Counted from the first letter of the stretch, positions 16,626 to 25,235 are shown. The stretch is DNA of 64,000 nucleotides from Flexicrinis sp001567485 (GCA_030263635.1 SZPI01000054.1:16127-80126); one strand, 5' to 3'. Program-made: numbers and translations. Notes: generated from the letters alone by a model not told the origin.

Positions 16626-17717
16626 ATGGCGCCGTTGAATGACCGGATTGAGGATGCCATGCGGGATCGGCGCCCCGTTGACGAACTCTCGATTGAAGAA
16701 CTAGAGCGCATTCTGGCGATCCGTAAGCGCGAACAGCGGATGCAGCGGCTGAAGCGCTTGAAGCAGGACGGCCGTGTTATGCCCGCTGCGGCTGCACCCG
16801 CGCAGGCCGTGCCGCAAAGCGCGTCTGTCCAGCAAGAGGCGTCTGCGCCAGCGCAGAAGCCGCCACCCGCGCCGAGGCCAGCGCCGCAGACCTCAGAGCC
16901 GCGCTTCGAGGACGATCTCTTTGCTGAGCGCCCGCCTGAGGATCCTGAACGCGCGGCCCAGCGCAAGACCATCATCAACCGTATTCTGCTGGCGGTGGAG
17001 ATTGCGGCGGTTGCCGGACTGCTGTTCTTGGGCACGGGCATGATTATGTCGATCAACGCGCTGGAGCAGGAGACGCGCGCGGCGCAGGAACTTGCGAACC
17101 AACAGCGCAGCGCGGGTATCCCCACGCCAGAACCGACGTCGATCCTGACCGTCCGCATCGAGGATTATGTGCTTCCCGGCGGGCACGTCATCGAAGCCGA
17201 CGACACGGTGCGCTTCAACCTCGAAGAATTCATTGACGATGTCCCGTCTCACCTGCGCGTCGCCGTGCAGCAGCAGGTGTTCCCGGTGAACATCGTACGG
17301 CCGCCAGAGACGCCGGAGACAGCGCGCTCGATCAGTATCCCCCGCTTGAACCTCGATCAGTCGATCGTGCAAGGAACGGACTGGGACGCCCTGAAGGAAG
17401 GCGTGGGCCAAGTGCAGAACGGGGCGCATCCGGCGGCAGCGACCGGTAACGTCGTGCTAGCTGCCCATAACGACATCTACGGCGAGCTGTTCCGTGACCT
17501 CGACCAGATGCAGGTGGGTGACGAGTTTACAATTCGCACCAATTCGCGCACGTTCGTCTACCGTGTGCGCGAGACGCGAATTGTCGATCCGACCGATACG
17601 TTTGTAATGGACGATCAAGGGGTGCCGACGGTGACATTGATTAGCTGCTACCCCTACCGCGTCAACAATAAGCGGTATATCGTAGTGGCAGACCGCGTTG
17701 ACAACGCGGGTGCATAG
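16626..17717 (+). CDS. sortase (class D/E-like) with long cytoplasmic N-terminus
   Basis: The 363-residue protein has a charged, Pro/Ala-rich cytoplasmic N-terminal region (1-113), a membrane helix at about 116-142, and an extracellular linker. The sortase barrel follows, starting SISIPRLNLDQSIVQGTDW. The catalytic triad is visible: H281 in LAAHNDIYG, C341 in VTLISCYPYR, and an arginine at 345 or 350. Sortases cleave sorting signals and attach proteins to other molecules at the cell surface. No LPxTG-type substrate was recognised in the window. The ATG at 16626 overlaps a TATAAT sequence, so a later ATG at 16659 is an alternative start. It follows the VWA lipoprotein. Confidence 0.9.
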   Translation: MAPLNDRIEDAMRDRRPVDELSIEELERILAIRKREQRMQRLKRLKQDGRVMPAAAAPAQAVPQSASVQQEASAPAQKPPPAPRPAPQTSEPRFEDDLFAERPPEDPERAAQRKTIINRILLAVEIAAVAGLLFLGTGMIMSINALEQETRAAQELANQQRSAGIPTPEPTSILTVRIEDYVLPGGHVIEADDTVRFNLEEFIDDVPSHLRVAVQQQVFPVNIVRPPETPETARSISIPRLNLDQSIVQGTDWDALKEGVGQVQNGAHPAAATGNVVLAAHNDIYGELFRDLDQMQVGDEFTIRTNSRTFVYRVRETRIVDPTDTFVMDDQGVPTVTLISCYPYRVNNKRYIVVADRVDNAGA

Positions 17718-17740
17718 ACGAGGAAACGAGGCGGACACGT

Positions 17741-18148
17741 ATGCCACCGAAGAAGAAGGCCGGCGGTCAGAAGCGGATCAATAAGGACGTGCTTGAGCGC
17801 GCACGTCAGCAGGCCCGTGCGTTGGAGCAGCAGGACGGCGACATCGCGGATGCGAGCGTACCGGCGGCTGAATCGGCATCGCCGGCGTCCGCGGCGCCTT
17901 CGTCCGCACCGGTGCGGCGAAGCGTATCGACCGCCAAGCGCCTGCGCGAACGCAACGAAGAAGCACGCAAGAAGGCGCTCACCGCTGACGAGATCACCGA
18001 GCTTCTGGCGCACCCGACCAAGATCGTCACGCCTGAAGAACTACGCGCACAGTACGGCTTCGTTCTGGCCGATTTGCGGAGCATGGGATTGTTGGCCGCG
18101 GCGTCGTTCGGCGTATTGATCCTGCTGGCGCTGGTGCTGCCGCACTAG
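17741..18148 (+). CDS. small tail-anchored membrane protein of unknown function
   Basis: The 135-residue product is not recognised. It has a lysine-rich start (MPPKKKAGGQKRINKD), an Ala/Ser/Pro-rich low-complexity stretch around 38-58, a charged helical region, and a single C-terminal membrane helix (GLLAAASFGVLILLALVLP). It starts 23 bases after the sortase stop and ends before a terminator, so it is the last gene of the sortase operon. Its topology suggests a cytoplasmic domain held at the membrane. A role with the sortase is only suggested by position. Confidence 0.7.
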   Translation: MPPKKKAGGQKRINKDVLERARQQARALEQQDGDIADASVPAAESASPASAAPSSAPVRRSVSTAKRLRERNEEARKKALTADEITELLAHPTKIVTPEELRAQYGFVLADLRSMGLLAAASFGVLILLALVLPH

Positions 18149-18208
18149 GCGAGGCGTCGAGTGCGCGGGGGGATCGTCGATCTCGCCGCTTGTTGAACCT
18201 ATTAGAGT

Positions 18209-18231
18209 CCGGGGCTGAGTCCCCCGGTTTT
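18209..18231 (+). terminator. rho-independent terminator after the sortase operon
   Basis: CCGGGG pairs with CCCCGG across a 7-base loop and is followed by TTTT at 18228-18231. Its presence inside the longest open frame of the next gene argues that the Crp/Fnr protein starts downstream at 18265. Confidence 0.75.
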
Positions 18232-18264
18232 GGAACGTTAGGTGAGTTGATCGTAGGGCGTGGA

Positions 18265-18972
18265 GTGATCGCAAACACGCAGGCTCGGTGGAGCAGTGTC
18301 CCGGCTTTCGCAGGTTTAGATGACGTGAGTCTGCGCCGCATCGGCGCTGCGGGCCATCCGCACGCGTTTCAAGCAGGCGCCGAGATCTTCTGTGAAGGGA
18401 CGGCGTGCGCAGGGCTGCATATCGTCACCGAGGGCTTGGTGCGCATTTACCGTATCAGCCCGGAGGGCCGGATGCACACCCTCAGTCTGCTGCGTCCGCC
18501 AGCGACGTTCAACGAGGTCGCCGCTGTGGATGGCGCATCCAACCCGTATAATGCCGTCGCGGTGACCGCCAGCGAGGTGGTGATCATCAGCCATCACGCG
18601 CTGGTGGAACTGCTGGCCGCCGATTCGGCGTTCATGGCGCGCACGCTCCAGTGGATGGCGCGCGTGAACCGGGACTACATCGAACGTCTTGAGGACATGA
18701 CGTTCCGCAGCATTCCGTCGCGCCTCGCCAAGCTGTACCTGCATGAGACGACCTACGCCGACCAGATCGGCGAATCGCCGTCGCGCTTGTCTCAGGAGGA
18801 GATCGCCGCGATCCTCGGTACCACGCGCGAAGTCGTGGGGCGTGCGCTGCGTGCGCTGCTGAACGCCGGCTTGCTCAAGAAACGCGGACGCCTTGTGTTT
18901 GTCGCGGATCGCGCGGGGTTGGAGAGCCTTGCCGAGTCGAATGTCATGCCAGCGGCGATCCCTGAGCGTTAA
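18265..18972 (+). CDS. Crp/Fnr-family transcriptional regulator
   Basis: The protein has about 235 residues. A cyclic-nucleotide-binding-type sensor domain starts VPAFAGLDDVSLRRIG and includes GLHIVTEGLVRIY. A dimer helix follows, then a Crp-type winged helix at the C-terminus with SRLSQEEIAAILGTTREVVGRALRAL as recognition region. The sensor lacks a clear cAMP-binding RxS motif and the N-terminal cysteines of Fnr, so the signal is unknown. GTG 18265 is chosen because a terminator occupies 18209-18231; a TTG at 18190 would give 25 more residues. It lies between the sortase operon and FHA/PspC genes. Confidence 0.9.
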   Translation: MIANTQARWSSVPAFAGLDDVSLRRIGAAGHPHAFQAGAEIFCEGTACAGLHIVTEGLVRIYRISPEGRMHTLSLLRPPATFNEVAAVDGASNPYNAVAVTASEVVIISHHALVELLAADSAFMARTLQWMARVNRDYIERLEDMTFRSIPSRLAKLYLHETTYADQIGESPSRLSQEEIAAILGTTREVVGRALRALLNAGLLKKRGRLVFVADRAGLESLAESNVMPAAIPER

Positions 18973-19044
18973 CGGCCGGCGCTTGCAAAACCGGCACAGA
19001 AAAGTCACACTTGGGCGACGACCTAACGCGGCGGGGGGCCGGAG

Positions 19045-19422
19045 ATGAGTGAGCCGCGCGTACAGCGGGTGCTTTCCAGCGACGATCAGGTCGCACCGAA
19101 GAAATACGAGTTTCGCATCGACTCCCGACGGTTGGTTGTGCAGGTCGAGCCTGACCTGATCGTAGGGCGGCGCAACGACGAATCAGACGACGACGTCGAT
19201 ATCGACTTGAGCCGCTTCGGCGCGGGCGAGCAGGGGGTGAGCCGCAGGCACGTTCAGCTCTTAGTCGAGGCCGGAGACGTGTTCGTCACCGATCTCAAGA
19301 CAACCAACGGCACGCGCCTGAACGGAAAGCCTTTGCGCTCCGGCCAGCCGTATCGGCTGCGAGACTCGGATGAGCTGGAACTTGGGCGTTTGCGCCTGAC
19401 GGTGCGGTTCCTGTGGGCATGA
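19045..19422 (+). CDS. FHA-domain protein
   Basis: This is a 125-residue protein that is essentially a single forkhead-associated domain binding phosphothreonine peptides. The key motifs are in order: VGRRND, GVSRRHVQL, and TTNGTRLNGKPL. The first 30 residues are charged and probably flexible. GGAG directly precedes the ATG. A serine/threonine kinase would be the expected partner, but none is encoded in this window. A second, similar FHA protein lies at 22249-22590. Confidence 0.92.
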   Translation: MSEPRVQRVLSSDDQVAPKKYEFRIDSRRLVVQVEPDLIVGRRNDESDDDVDIDLSRFGAGEQGVSRRHVQLLVEAGDVFVTDLKTTNGTRLNGKPLRSGQPYRLRDSDELELGRLRLTVRFLWA

Positions 19423-19465
19423 CCGGCGCGCGGATAGAGGTCGAAACGCGACGATAGGATCGAGT

Positions 19466-19825
19466 GTGTATCGCAGCTTCACGGATCGGCTACTAGGCGG
19501 GGTGTGCGGCGGGATCGCCGGCGCTTTTCGTGTTAATGGATGGATCGTGCGGGTGCTGTTCGCCGTCGGCGCGCTGCTGACATCCGGAGCGGTCGCGCTG
19601 TATTACGCTGCGCTGTGGCTGGCGATGCCGCAAGGATCGCTGGTGATCCGGCGTGGTGGTATCATGTCGACGCTCGCCGTCCTGCTGTTGGGCGTCATCA
19701 TCGTCGGCGGATGGATCGCCGAGCGTTATCGTCTGCTGCCGATGCCGGCGGGGCAGAGCTTATACCTGCCGGTGGTCGTGGCCGTCTTTGGGTTGATCCT
19801 GATCTTCCGGCAGGTGAGGGCGTAA
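19466..19825 (+). CDS. PspC-domain membrane protein
   Basis: The 119-residue protein begins with a PspC domain (YRSFTDRLLGGVCGGIAGAFRVNGWIVRVLFAV). It continues with a second membrane segment (YYAALWLAMPQG) and a C-terminal pair of hydrophobic helices. PspC proteins take part in envelope-stress responses. The start is GTG. Its stop overlaps the ATG of the next gene (TAATG), so the two are coupled, as PspC and LiaF-like genes often are. Confidence 0.92.
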   Translation: MYRSFTDRLLGGVCGGIAGAFRVNGWIVRVLFAVGALLTSGAVALYYAALWLAMPQGSLVIRRGGIMSTLAVLLLGVIIVGGWIAERYRLLPMPAGQSLYLPVVVAVFGLILIFRQVRA

Positions 19826-20778
19826 TGCGCGATCAGCGAAACTTCCTCATCGGTTTGCTGGTGCTGGCTGTCGGCGCCGTTCTGATCGGGCAGGCGCTTG
19901 GCGTGCTGCCTGCCGGCCTCAACGATCTGCTGCTGCGCGCGCTTCCGGCGGTACTGATCGCGCTTGGGTTGGGCGCGGTGCTGCGCGGACGTGTCCCGTT
20001 CGCCAGCATCATCGCGCTTGCGCTTACCGCGTTCATCGTCGTCAATGTCGCGCTGGTCGCGTTTTCCGGCCGCGCGGCTCAACAGCGCACCGATCAGACT
20101 GTCGTCGTCTCTGAAGCCGTCGGCCCGAACGTGACGCTGGTCAGCCTTGAGATCGCGCTGCTGTCGTCGGATCTTGACTTGGTGGCTGATGCCAGCGGTC
20201 AGCGCACCGTGAGCGGACAGTTCGTCGGCAGCACCGAAAGCGCGGTCGATGTGACGTATGCGGATGATGGAACCGGGCGTGCGGTCTTGAGGATCACCGA
20301 GTCGCAGCCGAACCCCTTCCCCGATCTTGAGGATGTCGGACGTGGAAAGCTTGCGTTGACGCTGCCAACGGGCGTTGCGCTGGATGTCGCCGTCCATGTT
20401 CAACAGGGCGCCGCGACACTCAATCTCGACTTGCTCGATCTTGAACGCTTGAACCTCGACGTGGTGCGCGGCGATGCCATTGTGAACCTACCGGACTATC
20501 AGCCGCGTTCACCTTCGGTCACTGCGGATCCGACCGCGCCGATGGGAACGCTGACCGCGGCCGATGGGGGGATCACAGTGGCCGTGCCCAGCGGCGTTGG
20601 CGCGCGTTTCGAGTTGAACCGCGCCGGCAGTGGAATCGACCCGCAGTATGACGCGACACTGTATAATTATCTGGTCGGTGATGTGCTCGAATCACGCAAC
20701 TTCGACCGGGCGGCGACCCAACTGCGTTATGTCGTCAGCGCGCGTGGAGCGATCCGCATTACCGAGATTGCCCGGTAA
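19825..20778 (+). CDS. LiaF-like membrane protein with C-terminal beta domain
   Basis: The 317-residue product starts MRDQRNFLIGLLVLAVGAVL and has four hydrophobic segments in the first 90 residues (LiaF-type transmembrane domain). A soluble domain follows that is rich in short beta repeats (SLEIALLSSDLDLVADA, VHVQQGAATLNLDLLDLERLNLDVVRGDA). LiaF proteins restrain envelope-stress signalling at the membrane, and the adhesin-like C-terminal domain is shared with several such proteins. The ATG overlaps the pspC stop by one base. The partner two-component pair of classical Lia systems is not adjacent. Confidence 0.82.
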   Translation: MRDQRNFLIGLLVLAVGAVLIGQALGVLPAGLNDLLLRALPAVLIALGLGAVLRGRVPFASIIALALTAFIVVNVALVAFSGRAAQQRTDQTVVVSEAVGPNVTLVSLEIALLSSDLDLVADASGQRTVSGQFVGSTESAVDVTYADDGTGRAVLRITESQPNPFPDLEDVGRGKLALTLPTGVALDVAVHVQQGAATLNLDLLDLERLNLDVVRGDAIVNLPDYQPRSPSVTADPTAPMGTLTAADGGITVAVPSGVGARFELNRAGSGIDPQYDATLYNYLVGDVLESRNFDRAATQLRYVVSARGAIRITEIAR

Positions 20779-20806
20779 CACCCTGTTCATGCTGTGAGAA
20801 CAACTG

Positions 20807-22234
20807 ATGCCTGAATCGCAGGCTGGCATTCATGGGATGCGTGCGTTTCTCGTGATCTGGGCCGGTCAAGTCGTGTCGCTTTTCGGCACTGGCATGACCC
20901 GCTTCGCGGTCACGCTGTGGGTGTGGGAGAAGACGGGTGAAGCGACGGCGCTCGCGCTCGCCGGGTTCTTCGGCTTCGTGCCGGGGATCATCCTGAGTCC
21001 GATTGCGGGTGCACTGGTCGACCGCTGGAACCGCAAGCTGGCGATGATGGTCTCCGACCTTATGGCGGCATTGTCGACCTGCGCGCTCTTGTCGATCATC
21101 TTGCTGGCTGGGATCGGCAAATTGGAACTGTGGCACCTTTATGCCGCAGTTGCGGTCGCTAGTGCGGGAGAGGCGTTCCAGTTCCCGGCGTATTCGGCGG
21201 CGATCAGCACGATGATTAAGCCGACTCAATATGCGCGCGCATCCGGCTTACAGAGTATCGCCGAGACCGCCTCCGGCATCTTCTCGCCTGTGTTAGGCGG
21301 CGTGCTGTATGTTGCGATTGGACTGCAAGGTCTGCTGTTCATCGACATCGCGACATTCCTCATCGCCATCGGCGCGCTGCTTATCGTGCACATTCCGCAG
21401 CCCGCCCGCACCGAGGCTGGGGCCGAGAGCCGGTCGGGCGGGTTTCGGGCCGAGGTACTCTATGGCTTCAAGTACATCAAAGATCGGCCGAGCCTGCTCG
21501 GGCTTCAGCTCATCTTTTTCGGGATCAACCTGACCGGCTCGTTTGTGTTCACGATCTTGCCGGCGCTCATCTTAGCGCGCACGGAGATGTCGCTCGTCCC
21601 GATTCACTCGTCGTCGCTTCCGGCAGTGGTAACGGTGGGGCTGAGCGATGGTGTTCTGCTGACGGGCGACAAAGTGCTGCTCGGCGCGATCTTTGCCGCC
21701 GGTAGTATCGGCGGGCTGATTGGCGGGCTGTTCTTGAGCGCGTGGGGCGGCCCGAAGAAGCGTGTCCACGGGGTGCTGATGGGCATGTTCGGAGGGAGCT
21801 TGTTCGGGACGATGGTGATCGGGCTTGGACAAGTGAGCATCATGTGGGCCTTCGGCGCGTTCTTCGAGTCGTTCTTTATCCCGATCCTCAACGGATCGAA
21901 TCAAGCGATCTGGCAAGCTAAGGTGGCTCCCGACGTGCAAGGGCGGGTGTTCGCCGTGCGCCGGCTCATCGCGCAGATTTCAGTGCCGTTGGCGATGCTG
22001 TTGTCCGGGCCATCCGCCGATTTGATCTTCGGGCCAGCTATGCAGCCGGATGGCGCGCTTTCGGGCGTGTTTGGGTGGCTGGTCGGCACGGGGCCGGGCG
22101 CGGGGATTTCGCTGATGTTCGTCATCGCAGGTATACTCGGCATGATGATTGCGGCCGCCGGCTATCTCGTGCCTGCGATTCGAGATGCGGAGACCCTCTT
22201 GCCCGATCACGCGGTGGCGGCGGCGACCGATTAG
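20807..22234 (+). CDS. MFS transporter (MFS_3 / enterobactin-exporter-like)
   Basis: The 475-residue protein has about 12 hydrophobic segments with the major-facilitator loop 2-3 motif in GALVDRWNRKLAMMVSD. A central cytoplasmic loop follows ARTEAGAESRSGG, and GGLFLSAWGGPKKRVHG lies in the second half. A longer than usual loop (about residues 255-285) follows the seventh segment. This branch of the superfamily usually exports drugs or siderophores; the substrate is not predictable. It starts 28 bases after the LiaF-like gene and ends 14 bases before the second FHA gene, so it may share their transcript. Confidence 0.93.
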   Translation: MPESQAGIHGMRAFLVIWAGQVVSLFGTGMTRFAVTLWVWEKTGEATALALAGFFGFVPGIILSPIAGALVDRWNRKLAMMVSDLMAALSTCALLSIILLAGIGKLELWHLYAAVAVASAGEAFQFPAYSAAISTMIKPTQYARASGLQSIAETASGIFSPVLGGVLYVAIGLQGLLFIDIATFLIAIGALLIVHIPQPARTEAGAESRSGGFRAEVLYGFKYIKDRPSLLGLQLIFFGINLTGSFVFTILPALILARTEMSLVPIHSSSLPAVVTVGLSDGVLLTGDKVLLGAIFAAGSIGGLIGGLFLSAWGGPKKRVHGVLMGMFGGSLFGTMVIGLGQVSIMWAFGAFFESFFIPILNGSNQAIWQAKVAPDVQGRVFAVRRLIAQISVPLAMLLSGPSADLIFGPAMQPDGALSGVFGWLVGTGPGAGISLMFVIAGILGMMIAAAGYLVPAIRDAETLLPDHAVAAATD

Positions 22235-22248
22235 ATGGGAGGCCCACG

Positions 22249-22590
22249 GTGGCGAACCCAGCGGCTTTGCGACTGCACGTTCGTGGTGAACCTGAGGCAT
22301 TGGATGTCGTCGTCGATGAAACGCCGCTCGCTTTGGGGCGGCGTGACACGGACAGCGGCGTCGAACCCGGCATCGACTTCGGGCCGTATGGCGCGCGGCG
22401 TCACGGCGTGTCGCGTCATCACGCCGACCTGTTCAGCATCGACGGCGCGGTTTACGTCGAAGATCTCGGCAGCCGCAACGGCACGTTCGTGAACGGCGAG
22501 CGCATCGCCCCGTATGTCGAACATCGATTGTTTGATGGCGATTGGCTTCGCCTCGGAAAGTTGAACTTGCAGGTCAACTACGTCGACTGA
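22249..22590 (+). CDS. second FHA-domain protein
   Basis: Starting from GTG 22249, preceded by GGAGG at 22238-22242, the 113-residue product is a single FHA domain. It has LALGRRDTD, HGVSRHHADL and GSRNGTFVNGERI, the residues that read phosphothreonine. It differs from the FHA protein at 19045-19422 but shares its length and lack of other domains. It follows the MFS gene by 14 bases and converges with the roadblock gene six bases downstream. Confidence 0.92.
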   Translation: MANPAALRLHVRGEPEALDVVVDETPLALGRRDTDSGVEPGIDFGPYGARRHGVSRHHADLFSIDGAVYVEDLGSRNGTFVNGERIAPYVEHRLFDGDWLRLGKLNLQVNYVD

Positions 22591-22596
22591 CGCGGG

Positions 22597-23025
22597 CTAC
22601 GTGCCGAGGATCCCCGCGATGTCTTCGGCGGCGCGTTTGGCGGCATACAGGACGTAGGCCATGCGCGCGTTCTTCTCGGCCAGCACCGCCAGTGAGGCCC
22701 GCCCCGCCGGGTATACGACCATCACGCCTTCCTCGGCTTCCATCATCAGGCGTTCCAGATCACCTTGTGCGAGACGGCCGAGCGTGCGTTCGGCGAGGCT
22801 GATGAGCGTGGCGGACATCGCCGCAACTTGTGGGCTGCTGGTTGGGTTTTCGTGCGGGTTGTCTTCGTCACCGGGTGGAAACGCGGCTACCAGCAGCCCG
22901 TCCTTGTTGACGATTACCGCCGCCTTCACGCCATCGACAATCGCGTAGAGTGTACGGAGTTTCTCCTCAAGGGCGTCGCTTCGGTACTGCTGTTTCCGCA
23001 TAACGGCCTCGGTCCATGCAGCCAT
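22597..23025 (-). CDS. roadblock/LC7-domain protein
   Basis: The 142-residue protein carries a roadblock/LC7 fold: EEKLRTLYAIVDGVKAAVIVNKDGLLVAAFPP, then MSATLISLAERTLGRLAQGDLERLMMEAEEGVMVVYPAG. These modules regulate small Ras-like GTPases, as MglB does for MglA in bacterial polarity. No GTPase gene lies beside it here, so the partner is elsewhere or the protein works alone. The loop EDNPHENPTSSPQ is longer than in MglB. The cluster of FHA proteins next to it is convergent, not co-transcribed. Confidence 0.88.
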   Translation of the reverse strand: MAAWTEAVMRKQQYRSDALEEKLRTLYAIVDGVKAAVIVNKDGLLVAAFPPGDEDNPHENPTSSPQVAAMSATLISLAERTLGRLAQGDLERLMMEAEEGVMVVYPAGRASLAVLAEKNARMAYVLYAAKRAAEDIAGILGT

Positions 23026-23211
23026 ATGAGAGAGTCTGCTCAGAAGTGTACCACGTTACACGCGACACAAGCACTTAACTCTGCATTCGTAGGCGCATTT
23101 TACTTTGGTGGCAGGCAGCGACAGCGTAGCGCCATGTGCCGAAGCACGGTGGCTAAGCGGCGAGCGCGCTCATCCGCGCAGCGGATATCCGTCGGCACAC
23201 CGGGACAACTG
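23026..23211. other. gap between roadblock gene and trmD 3' end
   Basis: The 186 bases contain no convincing gene. An imperfect dyad (GTGTA...TACAC, near 23045-23060) lies just upstream of the roadblock start and could be part of its promoter region. Confidence 0.3.
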
Positions 23212-23967
23212 CTACGTCCGCGATGTGCGAATTGCCCGCGCGTCCTCGTCGGCCAGTGTGCCGAGATTGTATCGGTCGGATTCGCTGAGCTGTGCCTTGT
23301 AAAGCAGATCGGGCCGGCTGTCCCATGTCCGACGAAGCTGCTGCCGGCGCCGCCACGCAGCAACTTCGGCGTGATTCCCCTGTTGAAGCACGGTGGGAAC
23401 GGAAAGCCCTTTGTACTCCGCCGGGCGTGTGTACTGCGGGCCTTCGAGCAATCCGTCGGCGTGGCTGTCACGCTCGTGTGCGCCGTCCGCCCCAAGCAGT
23501 CCCGGCACATGCCGCATTACCGCGTCGATCACGACCATCGCGGCAAGCTCTCCGCCGGTCAGCACATAGTCTCCGATGCTGATCTCGTCGGTGATGAACA
23601 GGTCGTGGGCGCGCTCGTCGATCCCTTCGTAGTGGCCGCAGAGTAAGACAAGCCGGTCGTGCTGGGCCAGTTCGCGCGCGACGTCATGGGAGAGAAGACG
23701 GCCCTGCGGTGACAGATAGATCACGGGCGGCGTGTCGTCGCCGATAACGGCGCGCACCGCGCGATCAAGGACATCGACGCGCAGCACCATGCCGCCGCCG
23801 CCGCCGTAGGGCGTGTCGTCCACGGTGCGGTGGCGGTCGATCGACCCGTGCCGGATGTCGTGGGCCTCGAACGTCAGCAGGCCGCGGTCGCGGGCCTTCC
23901 ACATCATGCTGCTGTTCATCGGCCCGTCGAACATCTCCGGAAACAGCGTCAAGACGTCGATGCGCAT
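23212..23967 (-). CDS. trmD: tRNA (guanine-N1)-methyltransferase
   Basis: The enzyme methylates G37 of tRNAs using S-adenosylmethionine. The 251-residue product shows the family start MRIDVLTLFPEMFDGP, the substrate loop DDTPYGGGGGMVLRVD, the trefoil-knot SAM site LLCGHYEGIDERAHD with SIGDYVLTGGELAA, and the C-terminal LLEGPQYTRPAEYKG. Start 23967 begins exactly at the family N-terminus; the longer frame is unsupported. The usual neighbours rpsP, rimM and rplS are absent. Instead, an ArsR-type regulator ends 2 bases upstream and may be co-transcribed. Confidence 0.97.
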   Translation of the reverse strand: MRIDVLTLFPEMFDGPMNSSMMWKARDRGLLTFEAHDIRHGSIDRHRTVDDTPYGGGGGMVLRVDVLDRAVRAVIGDDTPPVIYLSPQGRLLSHDVARELAQHDRLVLLCGHYEGIDERAHDLFITDEISIGDYVLTGGELAAMVVIDAVMRHVPGLLGADGAHERDSHADGLLEGPQYTRPAEYKGLSVPTVLQQGNHAEVAAWRRRQQLRRTWDSRPDLLYKAQLSESDRYNLGTLADEDARAIRTSRT

Positions 23968-23969
23968 GA

Positions 23970-25037
23970 CTATTTTCTGCCGAGTAAGATGCGCAGTGAC
24001 GCGGATGTCTCCTGCACACGCTGGCCGTTCAAGCTGAAGCACTTGTTGAGGTCGCGCCGGCGCTCGTTCAGGTAGCCGGCCGCAACCAACTGGCGCAGAT
24101 GACGTGACGCGGCCGACTGGCTGAGGTTGAGCATGTGCTGGAAATCCTGCGAGCACAACTCGGTGTGCTGCGTCAGCAGGGACAAGATGTGAAGCCGTGT
24201 GTCATCAGCCAGCGCCGCAAGTTGAGTGAGCAGATCACGCAAGCTAAGTTCCGTCGACACGTTGGCAATCCCTTCCGGTACACGCGCGCCAAAGACGAGA
24301 TAGGTTCGGCCAGAACGATCCGGCCCCCAGTTCGAGACATACGGCCCGGTATGGAGAGACGGCACGAAGATCATCTCGTTGATCTGTTCTTCGTCGTGCA
24401 TGAAGTTCGTCATGTCTCGCCCGGTGACTGCCTGAATGGCCTCCAGCGGGGTGAGGTCGGTCAGGTCGAGCTGATCGAACAGCGCGGCCGTCTCGTACAA
24501 GATAGATCGCGTGCGATTCCATTCGTCGGCGAAGTACAGATCCCACAGGCGCTGCAAATGGGTGGTGAGGAAAGCTCCGCACACCTCCGGAGTGTGCAGC
24601 AGATCGTAGGCGGCGCCGACATGCTCAGGCTCAAGCTCCTCGCCTTTGGCGATCATGTGCTCGGCGGTGTGCTTGATGAATGAATCGCGGCTCGCCATCA
24701 GGTCATCGACGCGGACGTCCATGTGCTCGGCGATCTCGCTAATGAACTGCGGAATGGCCTCGGTGAAGTCTAAACGCCGCATACGCTCGATCAGATCGGG
24801 GAATTCCAGCGGATCGTCGCCGAGTGGAATCATCCCGGCGAGGATTCCCGCGATGTGGTTGTCACGGGCGAACTCAGGCGTGAAGCTGGCGGCGGTTTCA
24901 GTGATCCACTCGCTTAAACCGGAGCGCAGATCGGTGATGTTCAACAGCAGCATAGAGTTGATGAGCGAGCGTGCCGGATGTACGACGACGCGCACGGATA
25001 TGGTTCGCGGGGCGAGGACAAAATCGGTGCGAAACAT
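23970..25037 (-). CDS. ArsR-type regulator with a large N-terminal domain
   Basis: The C-terminal 90 residues form an ArsR winged helix: LAALADDTRLHILSLLTQH, then SQDFQHMLNLSQSAASRHLRQLVAAGYLNERRR. The first about 260 residues are an unassigned helical domain, which includes VRVVVHPARSLINSMLLLN and many acidic residues. Such long ArsR-like proteins are frequent in Firmicutes and Chloroflexota, and the N-terminal part probably senses a ligand or mediates dimerisation. Typical metal-binding cysteine pairs are not evident. ATG 25037 follows GGAGG. It lies 2 bases before trmD. Confidence 0.85.
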   Translation of the reverse strand: MFRTDFVLAPRTISVRVVVHPARSLINSMLLLNITDLRSGLSEWITETAASFTPEFARDNHIAGILAGMIPLGDDPLEFPDLIERMRRLDFTEAIPQFISEIAEHMDVRVDDLMASRDSFIKHTAEHMIAKGEELEPEHVGAAYDLLHTPEVCGAFLTTHLQRLWDLYFADEWNRTRSILYETAALFDQLDLTDLTPLEAIQAVTGRDMTNFMHDEEQINEMIFVPSLHTGPYVSNWGPDRSGRTYLVFGARVPEGIANVSTELSLRDLLTQLAALADDTRLHILSLLTQHTELCSQDFQHMLNLSQSAASRHLRQLVAAGYLNERRRDLNKCFSLNGQRVQETSASLRILLGRK

Positions 25038-25150
25038 GGAAGCGGCCTCCGTGATTCCGATTTTCCGGAATTGCGAATAAACGCATGAATAGCATAACGC
25101 AGTTTGTGAAGTGGGTCAAATCAGATAAAGCTCAGGGATGTTGGTGAACG

Positions 25151-25180
25151 AAAACCCCCGAACAGAACGTGATCGGGGGT
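25151..25180 (-). terminator. rho-independent terminator after asnS
   Basis: On the minus strand ACCCCCGA (complement of 25173-25180) pairs with TCGGGGGT (complement of 25154-25161) across an 11-base loop, followed by TTTT. It lies about 55 bases after the asnS stop. Confidence 0.88.
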
Positions 25181-25235
25181 CGAGACGAACAAGATGTTAC
25201 GGCGCCGCGGCTGACAGGCGATGACACGGGTTTGC

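Noticed and set aside
18190..18264. Longer Crp/Fnr start at TTG 18190
   Set aside because: The extension spans a terminator (18209-18231) and is not part of the family fold.
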